Source: Symbiodinium natans
Taxonomy: Eukaryota; Sar; Dinophyceae; Suessiales; Symbiodiniaceae
Assembly (NCBI GenBank): GCA_905221605.1
Contig: CAJNDS010000657.1
Span: 489,501 to 553,500, forward strand
Length of the DNA: 64,000 nt
Direction of reading: 5' to 3'
The notes beneath the pieces are model-generated. The model saw only the letters and a list, made by a program, of their open reading frames with translations, was not told where the DNA came from and ran no database searches. Of this stretch, positions 1 through 9,700 are shown piece after piece (positions within the stretch are counted from its first letter, which is position 1; each line of letters opens with the position of its first letter). The translations under genes were made by a program, and so were the position numbers.

Positions 1-300
1 GGAGGCCAGCCATATGCCTACGTGATGGAGGGCTTCAGGGTTGCTGGGACCTGCCCTAACAACCCTAAACCCTCAAACCCCAGGCCAACCATAGACCCTA
101 CAACCCTAAACCATAAACGTGTTCGATACGGTTTTTGGCAGCCTGCGCTTCAGTTAACTGGGGTGACGGGCCGGGAAGTTGCAACAAAGCGACTTGCCAC
201 GAAGACCCAATACAAAGGCCTTATGTTGTCGGTTGCGTGCTGGTAGTTATCTCATATACCCTCCAACTCATAGACACGCATAATTGTAGCCCGAAAGCCT

Positions 301-700
301 AAACCCTAAACCCTAAAGCCTAAAACCTGCCCCAAAACCCTAAACCCTAAGACCTAACCCTAAACCCTAAACCCTCAGCCCGAAGCCCTAAGCCCCAAGC
401 CCTAAGCCCTAAGCCCTAAACCCTAAACCCCAAACCCTAAACCCTAAACCCTAAACTCTGTGTTCTTCGGTCTCCGAGGTACCACGGCGAAGCAGCGGCT
501 GGGCGTCCGCAGAGCATCGGGCCTCTCAGAAGGCTTCGCTTGACTTGGCCCTGGCTTCGCTTCTGAGGGCTTAGGGCTCTTAGGGTTTAGGGTTTAGGTT
601 TTAGGTTTTAGGGTTTAGGGTTTAGGGTTTCGGGTCTGAGGGTTTAGGGTTTAGGGTCTGAGGGCTTAGGGTTTAGGGTTTAGGGGTTGGAGGGTTTAGG
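301..700. repeat. CCCTAAA array, unique spacer, TTTAGGG array
   Basis: A degenerate CCCTAAA array (301-458) faces a TTTAGGG array (about 571-700) across about 110 bp of unique GC-rich DNA. This matches the exon arrangement seen in the protease, but the spacer (459-570) is open in several frames and I cannot assign it. Confidence 0.6.
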
Positions 701-717
701 GGTTGGAGGGAACCCCT

Positions 718-3700
718 TTAAAATGACAAGGCCTGACCAGGAAGCGGTGAGAGCTTGCTCCGGGCAAAGCCGATCCGGCCATTCTTCATGTCGAAGGTGG
801 TGTAGAAGGCACGCATGAACCTGGATGTGGTTTAGGGTTTAGGGTTTAGGGTTCTAGGGCTTAGGTCCTTACAAGAAGGGCGATACAGGGGATTTAAAAA
901 TGGACCCCCCAACTTGGAGAACTGCCCATCTGCTTGAGGTAGCCTGCAAGTGCCACAAACCCTAATGCAAAGGGACTTAGGCGACTGAGGTCTTAGAATG
1001 CAAAGTGCCGGTTCACAAGAAGCTTGAGGGTTCACACCCTAACTTGAGAGGAGGTGGTGAAACAAGAACTGCAATGAGGCCACCTTAAACACGGAAACCT
1101 CATGACTTACGAAATATCTCATCATGGTCACTTCGCACAAGTTCCTTCTCAGCAACCCAGTCGGCCCCCCAGACATAATCCTCAAGCCTGCGCCCTAAAC
1201 CTCTCATCCAGCAAGCCTAGTCTACTCTCTGCTCAAGAACCCTCCCCCAAAAAAAACACAGAATATTCTTCCCATAAGGGTAATAGGGGGATTCCTACTT
1301 CTTTCTTTTTTGGGGGGGTTCTTAAGGAGATAGTAGCCCTAAACCCTAAACCCTAAACCCTAAACCCGAAACCCGAAACCCGAAACCCTAAACCGTAGTA
1401 GTGGAGCCCAGAAGCGTCATCCCGAAGATCAGTGGTACCGGCTGGCTGCTCGATCCGCGCTGGATGGAGGGGACGCAGGCGGTCCTCCGCGGGCACAGGG
1501 GCGCAGGGCTTTTGGGCACGGGAAGCTGGGCTTAGGGTTTAGGGTTTAGGGTTTAGGGTTTAGGGTTTAGGGTTTAGGGTTTAGGGTTTAGGGTTTAGGG
1601 TTTAGGGTTTAGGGTTTAGGGTTTAGGGTTTAGGGTTTAGGGTTTAGGGTTTAGAGTTTAGGCTCGGGTTTAGGGTCAGGATCCTGTTCGGGTTCCCTCA
1701 ACCCTAAACCCTAAACCCCTCACACGTACAGGGCTGGGCGGTTTTTTTGGACTGCCAGGCTTGTGGAACGCAAGGCAGGAAGCGCAAGGCCCCAAACGCC
1801 GAAACTCAGGGCTTAGGGTTTGTAGAATGTAGGAAGCCCCGCGGCCATTAACCCTGAAATTCCCCCCAAGTTCGGCGTAGGGGATGTAGGAGTGGTTTAG
1901 GGCTTGAGGGTTTAGGGTTTAAGGTTCAGGGTTTAGGGGTAAAGGGCTCGAGGATCAGGGCGGGGGGCAGGGGTGGGGGTCCTTCCACGAATGAGGTCGA
2001 CCGATTGTAGGATGAACTCATCCGGCGACATACACAAGCTGAACCTCAAGTTTAGGGTTTAAGGGTTGCTTTCGAAAACTCATCTCAACCCTCAGCCCAA
2101 AACCCAAAACCCAAAACCCTAAATCCTAAATCCTAAACACTAAACCCTGCTCTGTTTAATGGCTTCGGGGTTTAGGGGCTGAACCTCAGCCTTTCTCCAT
2201 TGTCTGGGCGCTGATGTCGGGTTTAAGGCCTTCCTACACCTCATGTATACCCATGTAGAACGCGACACCCTAGAATTCCTTTGAGGGTTCCGATCCCTAA
2301 AACCTAAACCCTAAACCTTAAACCCTAAACCCTACTTCCAACCTTCGAGTCCTTGGGCATTCCGGTTGCTGAGTGAGGTTTCGGCGTTTCCTATGTATGC
2401 ACAAAATACCCCTCGCCCTAAACCCTAAACCCTAAACCCTAAACCCTAAGCTGTAAAAAGCTACATATGTGTAGCAGTAGATCGGCCGGGTTCAAAATGG
2501 GAGCACTGGAGTTCGGGTTTGCGCCCAGGCTGGGCCTCGGCTGAGGCAGGTGCACCACCTTTTGGCTGCACATGAGTTGTGCTGTTAGGGTTTAGGGTTT
2601 AGGGTTTAGGGTTTAGGGTTTAGGGTTTATGAATAGGTTCCCTTACAGGGAAAGAAGGTGAATGAACAAATATCCCAGGGCAGGACCCAGATCAGGGTTT
2701 TAGACTTTTTGGGAGGGGCAGGTTTTGGGTTTTCTTTGCGGACCAAGCCAAACTAAATCCTAAACTCTCAACCCCAAACCCCAAACCCTAAACCCTAAAC
2801 CCTAAACAGGGCATCCACGGAACTGGTGGCTCTGCTCCTTGGCTGGCACCCCACCACCGTAAACCCAATATCAACTCAAGCCCCAAAACCCTAGACCCTA
2901 AATCCTAAACCCCAACCCTAAACCCTAAACCCTAAACCCCAAACCCTAAACCCCAAACCCTAAACCCTAAACCCCAAACCCTAGACCCGAAACCCTGAAC
3001 CTTAGAGTTTACAGGGTTTAGGGCTCTCTAAGCCTTGAAGCCCTGAAAGGCTTGTTTGTCGACTCAAGCACCCTGCTGCAGTCTAGGGTTTAGGGTTTCG
3101 GGTTTGCAGGAAAAGACCGCACATAGGGCGAAATAGCGCTAATCGGGCTAGTTATAGATAGAAGGCTCCACGAACTTCTTCACAAGCTTAGTCGAGGCTT
3201 AACAGGCTCAACAGACTTAAGACTGAAGATCGAGATCGGCAATCAAATGCTAATATTAAAATTAAGAATAAGGCTAACTAAAACAAGATGAATAAGCCCA
3301 AACCCTAAAACCTGCGATTGGGTTGAATAAGGCTCAAAGGGACAGCCCGTAGCCTAGGGACCCCCCCCAAACAATCCCAGAGGGTCCATAGGTGCTACTA
3401 TTATGGAATTAGGTACCCAAAAACCATACCTCATAGGGCCCTAGGGTGCCTTTAACACCATGGTAGTGGGAACTTGTCCCCCCCAAGTGTCGTCGATGAT
3501 GTTGATGACCAGCTCCGGTATCCTGCCCAAAGCTCTTCCGAGCTGCCGGGTTTCCAGGGTTCGGGTTTCGGGTTTGGGGGTTTGCTTAGTCTAGGGAGAA
3601 GGGTCAATTGCTTTAGGTGGCCCCCCCCCCCACCCCACCACCCCTAAACCCTAAACCCCAAACCCGTCTTCTGCTTGAAGGTGCAATAGGAGGAAGTTCT

Positions 3701-6700
3701 GGCGAACCCTAAACCCTAAACCCTAAACCCTAAACCCTAGACCCTAGATGTAAACCTTAGACGCTAAACCCTAAACCCTAAACCCTAAAAAGGACTGGAG
3801 CCGGCAGGCCTGCACACTTGGAGGCTGAGGAATGCTGAAGGGTTTAGGGTTTAGGGTTTAGGGTTTAGGGTTTACGGTTTAGGGTTGAGGGTTTGAGGGT
3901 TTGAGGGTTTGAGGGTTTGAGGGTTTGAGGGTTTGAGGGTTTGAGGGTTTGAGGGTTTGAGGGTCTGAGGGTCTGAGGGTCTGAGGGTCTGAGGGTCTGA
4001 GGGTCTGAGGGTCTGAGGGTCTGAGGGTTTAGGGTTTTGGGCTTAGGGTTTGAGGGTGTTATGGTTTTGGGCTTTGCGTTAGCCCTAACCCCGCCAAAAA
4101 AAAGCCCAAACACTCCACCCAAAAAAACCCTTCAAGCCCCGAACCAGCCCAACCCGAGCCTCGACAGGTCGTTCGCCGGCGGGCAGTCACAGGAAAGGAT
4201 CCTACAATCTCATAGGGTGGTGGGGTGCCTAATGAATAATAGTACTATGGACCCTCTGGGCTAGGATCACGAGGTTGGTTTAGGGATGTTTAGGGTTTAG
4301 GGCTCAGGGTTTTGGTTTGGGGTGTAGGGTTCTGGGGGTTTAGGGTGTAGGAAGTCTTTTTCCTACAGCGATGGCGGTTTGATGGGGCGTTGGAAACTTC
4401 GGAAACTTGAGAGGAGATCGAGGGGTCGAGCAGTCAAGGTTTAGAGGGTAAGGCCTTCGCCTTCGGGTTCTTGAACCTCTTCAGATGTTACGAGGGCTTC
4501 AGGGTCTTAGGGTTTAGGGTTTAGGGCAAGTAAACGCAGCATGGCTGCTGCTGATCTGGTAGCTCGTGGCAGCCAGTGAAGCGCCACTTAAGCTCGCTGA
4601 TCAGCCGATCGTAGATTCCTGACAATAAACCAAACCCTGAACCCCAAACCCTAAACCCTAAACCCCAAACCCTAAACCCTAAACCCTGAACCCTGAGTGT
4701 CGAAGCGTTCCCTCTCACACCCAAGGGCCCATACTCCAGAACCCGTTTTAAGAACATTATGGACCATGTTCAGGGGCCATGTAACTCACAAAAATAAGAG
4801 AAACCCCTCAACCCTAGACCCAAAACCCTAAACCCTAAACCCTAAACCCGAAAACCCTAAACCCTAAACCCCGAACGCATAAGGAGCCCTTGCGCAGAGG
4901 TGCCGGGCTCCATGACCAGCAAAGAGGACCCCGAGTCCACGAGGGCGGGCGCGCCGAGCCTTTTTGAAGGGGTTTAGGGTTTGGGGTTTAGGGTTTAGGG
5001 TTTAGGGTTTAGGGTTCATGGACAGTTTTTGTGGTCGTTTCTTGGGGCTTTAGGAGTCGTTGTTGCATTGGGCTTGCGGCCCTTGGGGTTTATGTGAACT
5101 TTGAAATTGACAATCACAGCCACTCTCGGTTTCTTCGGCGCACCCAACAAGGGCTCAAACCCTCCCACATGTAGGACATGCTGTCACGAGCACTGGGTTA
5201 AGCCTAAGGCTTAGAACTTGCATGGTCTTGTTTGGCTTCGGGTCTATAGTCTATAGTGATATATACATATATATATATATATACATATATGTATACATAT
5301 ATCTGCTATATGTATATATCCTTTATCAAGCTTCGGCAAGTGTAAACGCTCCAGGATCTTTGGGGTAGATTTTTCTCGCTTGAACCCTACAACCCTAAGA
5401 AGCCCCGAAAAGGTACCCTGTAAACCTGAACCTTAAAAACAAAAGCTGCTTGAAGACCTCAGACCTCCGAAGCCCTAGGGACAAATCCCCAATTCTTGAG
5501 GGGGGGTTCAAAGCCTACTTGGATAGGGGATAGGATTAGGGGGACCCTTGGGGACCCTCTGAATAAGGTCCCTGTTTAAGAGAGCCAGAAGAGGGTTAAG
5601 AAGGGGTTCCCTTTTGAGGGTCCCCCTTATCCTACCTAGGATTGGAGGCTTAAGGTCCTTAGGGTTTAGGGTTGCCAGTGCATCGCGGTGAAAACCTCAA
5701 ACGAGGTTCGTGGAGCCCTGTTTTAACTGCACATGGGCGGCTATCAAGATTATGATCCCTTTTGGGGTACCCTAAAAATTCGGTGCGGCATTCTAATTAA
5801 TAGGGATCCAAAAAGGGACAATAATTTTGACAACCGCCCACATGTACATTGTCTGCCGCGTGGCGTGCCGCGGTCCGGGAAGGTGACCTCGACCCCTGTG
5901 CCACTCCTGACTTTACTTCAAGTGTTGGGTTTTGGAGTCAAAAGGGGCCTAGAGTTCGGTGTTGAGTGTTTGGGGGCCCTTGGTGTATTCGGCACGCAAG
6001 CAGCTTCAGGGGGGCCCTGAGCGCGCTCTTGCCCGGAAATCTTGCGTAGGAAGCTGTCTGCCCTGAAGCTCTGAGCCCTAAGGGGGAGCTGAGGGACCAA
6101 GTAACTTGAACGAAGAGAGTGCCTGACGAAAGAATTGAGGGTCTCGGTAAGTTTAAGGTTTGGGGCTCAGGGTGTGAAGTTTGGTATCTTGGGGTTCAAA
6201 AATCTGCCTCAGTTGGGTTGAAATTCCCAACACCCTAGGGCCCCCCAAGCCCTAAACCCTAACCCTAAACCAAAAACCCCAAACCCCAAACCCTAAACCC
6301 TAAACCCTAAACCCTCTCTCCGTGGCCGGGGTGCCAGCCCACGGACCACACGCTGGTCAGCCAGAGGTCGGTGGTGTCCATGTATTCTCCCTTCCCGTAG
6401 TGGAACTCCGCCTCCTTTAAGAGGTCCCTTAGGGTTTAGGGTTTAGGGTTTAGGGTTTAGGGTTTAGGGCTCAGGGCTTAGGGTATCCCGACAGCCACGG
6501 TTTAGAGTATACGAGGTCCTTCTACGGTCACCCTAAGGTGGGTTTTAGGGTTCAGGGCTTCGGATTTAGGGTTGAGGGACTCACTGTTGAAAGGCTCTCA
6601 TGAAGAGCCCCTGAGTTTCAGCAACCAGCATAAGCTCTGTGACACAAGCCTTAAACCCTGTAACCCTAACCCTTTAGGGTTTAGGGTTTAGGGGTTTGGG

Positions 6701-9700
6701 GTTTGGGGCTTCGGGTATAACCCTGAACCCAAAACCTCAAACCCTGTAACCCCGAGATCGCTGAACCTTAGAACCCTAGAAGCCCAAAAGCCCGAACAGC
6801 CCCTAAAACCCCCGAAAGACTTTAAAAAAAAACTACCACGCCCTCTAAAGACCCCAACTTTGGACTCTGGCTTCTCCTCGGCGGATTCCTCTCTCCCCCC
6901 CCCCCCCAAATGCCCCCTAAAAACCCTCAGGAAAGCCTCTAAAACCCTAAACCCTGAACCCGAAACTCTAGCCCTAAAACCCTAAACCCTAGACCCTGAA
7001 CCCTAAACCCTAGCCCTAAACCCTAAACCCTAAACCCTAAACCCTAGCCCTAAACCCTAAACCCTGAACCCTAAACTCTGGCGACTCCTTGGCGTGGTTC
7101 GCCAGGTCCGGGTTCCCGATCACCAGCTGAGACTGATGAGCTCCACCGTCTCGGCCGGTCCTGACATCTGAGGGAGGGTTTAGGGTTTAGGGTTTAGGGT
7201 TTAGGGTTTAGGGTTTAGGGTTTAGGGTTTAGGGTTTAGGGTTTAGGGTTTAGGGTTTAGGGATTAGGGTTTAGGGTTTAGGGTTTAGGGTTTAGGGTTT
7301 AGGGGTTGGGGGTTTGGGGTTTGGGGTTTGGGGTTTGGGGTTAAAAGGTTTGGGGTTTAGGGTGTTACTTACCCTAAACCCCAAACCTGAAGCTTGAACT
7401 CTGAACTTTTTAAACCCTTTGCTCAATGCGGCCCAGGCACAGGAAGAAGGAAAACTGCGGGGGGACCTGTGCAGAACTGTGCGGCAATACTAACGGGGCC
7501 GAGGCACTGGCTAGACAGCTGACACCCCCAAAACTCTCTGCTCCCAGTCCCCAACATCCGATGTGCGGTGTCTAGTTCAGGGGCTCGGGTTTAGGGTTTA
7601 GGGTTTAGGGTTTAGGGTTTAAAGTTTAGGGTTTAGGGTTTAGGGTTTAGGGTTTAGGGGACCTTGCTTGCCTTTAGGCAAGCTCCCCCCAAAGGCCTCC
7701 GGATGCTGCTGGAAGAGCGTTGACATGAAGGTGGTACCATGGATGCCCCGCCCATGCGCGTAGTGGTGCGCTAGGCCCAGAATGCCATCCTGGGATGGAT
7801 GGCCCTTATAAAACCCAATTAGGGTTTAGGGTTTAGGGTTTAGGGCTAATGGGTAGGGGATCAAAAAAAGATTATTTGGGATCAAAAAATAGTTTATTTC
7901 TAGGCGGATCAAAAAAAAACTTATTTGGGATCAAAAAATAATTTACTGAAGGCTTCGAAGGCTTCTTGCAAGCGGAACGGAGGCTGTAAACGCTCAGAAA
8001 TGCAGCAGTTCTGGCCGTTCGCAAGCTCTAAATACCGAAAAAACACAGCATTTTTGCGCATTTCAGAGTTTCCAGAGAGGCTGCAGATATTGTTTGTAGC
8101 AGCAGTTCTGCGCTTTCAGAGGCTGGAAATACTGTACACTGCAGCATTTCTGAGTTTCCAGAGGCTGCAAATACGGAAAATAGCAGCATTTCTGCGATTT
8201 CAGATGCTGGAAATACTGTAAATAGCAGCATTTCTGAGTTTGCAGAGGCTGCAAATCAATGCTGGCATCTTGGCATTAGAAGTTTCAAAAATGCGTATAC
8301 TCTGAAGCATGTATATTCTGGCATAGTATTGTGGAAATTCTTGCATAATATTGTATGACATTGTATATTCTTGCATGTTATTGTACGTTGTTGTATATAT
8401 TGTTGAGTATTATTGTATTGTCTTGTGTTTTCTTATGTTTTGTGTGATATTGCATATTATTGCGAATTATTGAATGTTATTGTATATTTTTCAAATTATT
8501 GTATATTGTGCTCTTTTTTTGTAGGTTACTGTATATTATTGTATATTCTTGAATTTTCTTTGTATATTATTGCAGATTACTCTGTATTATAGTATATTAT
8601 TGTATACTATTGTATATTCTTGTATATTATTGTCTACTATTGTATATCTAGTATTGTATATTATTGTAATCTTTTGTACACTATTTTATATTGTTGTATG
8701 TCTTGCTGTACATCTTTTGTATATTTTTGAAAAATATTGTATATATGGGCGTATGTTTTTGTATAGTTTTTGTATATTTTTGTATATTATTGTATATTGT
8801 TGTCTATTATTGAATATTATTGTCAATTACTGAAAATTATTGTAAGTTATTCTTTTTTACGTGTATATTGCTGCATATTCTTGTACATACTTGCATATTG
8901 TTGTATTTTTCTGTATTATTGTATATTATTGCATCGTGTTGTAATATATTCTTGTATATCATTGTATCTTACTGCGTCTTCATGTTTTTTTGCAAAAAAG
9001 TGCTCGCATCAGAAGGATTCATGTGCTTTGAAGCAAGCTTGCCCGGACTAAGAAAACAGCCGGGGGGGCGGGTTGGGGGGGGGGGCGCAGCCCCCCCCCC
9101 ATTTGCAAACACAACGCTCGCATCATTGGTTTGGAAAGGATACTCATATGCTTTGAAGCAAGCTTGCCCGGCTTTAAGAAACAGCGGGGGGTTTGAAGGG
9201 GGGGCGCAGACCCCCCCCCATTTGCAAACACAATGCTCGCATCATGGGTTTGGAAGGGATTCATACGAGTGGAAGAAGCTTGCCCGGCGCCAAACAAACA
9301 AGAAATATGTATTGTGTATTATCAATTCTATATCAAATAGCAGTAAATATATACATATATGCTTTGCTATTTCGATTTTGTTATATTTTTATGATACAAA
9401 GGTATACTCTACGATACTGTGTTCTATTCTACTCTATGCCACTCTAAATATCTTGTTATACTTTGTTTTAATATATACATATATATATATATTAACATAT
9501 GATGTTATGTTATGTTTTCCTACATATCCTTTCCTGTCCTTTCCTTTCCTTTCCTTTCCTTCCTTGCTTCCTTGCTTCCTTGCTTCCTTGCTTCCTTGCT
9601 TCCTTGCTTCCTTGCTTCCTTGCTTCCTTCCTTCCTTCCTGCCTTCCTTCCTTCCTTCCTTCCTTCCGTCCTTCCGCCCTTCCTTCCCTCCCTCCCTCCT

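Noticed and set aside
2470-2865. Possible protease exons (NPADLLLH, GAKEQSHQFRGCP) between the exons near 3.5 and 2.0 kb
   Set aside because: The exon at 3522 joins the exon at 2044 directly in phase (INIIDDT to FSLCMSPDEF), so these are more likely intronic. They show that GC-rich spacers can look coding by chance.
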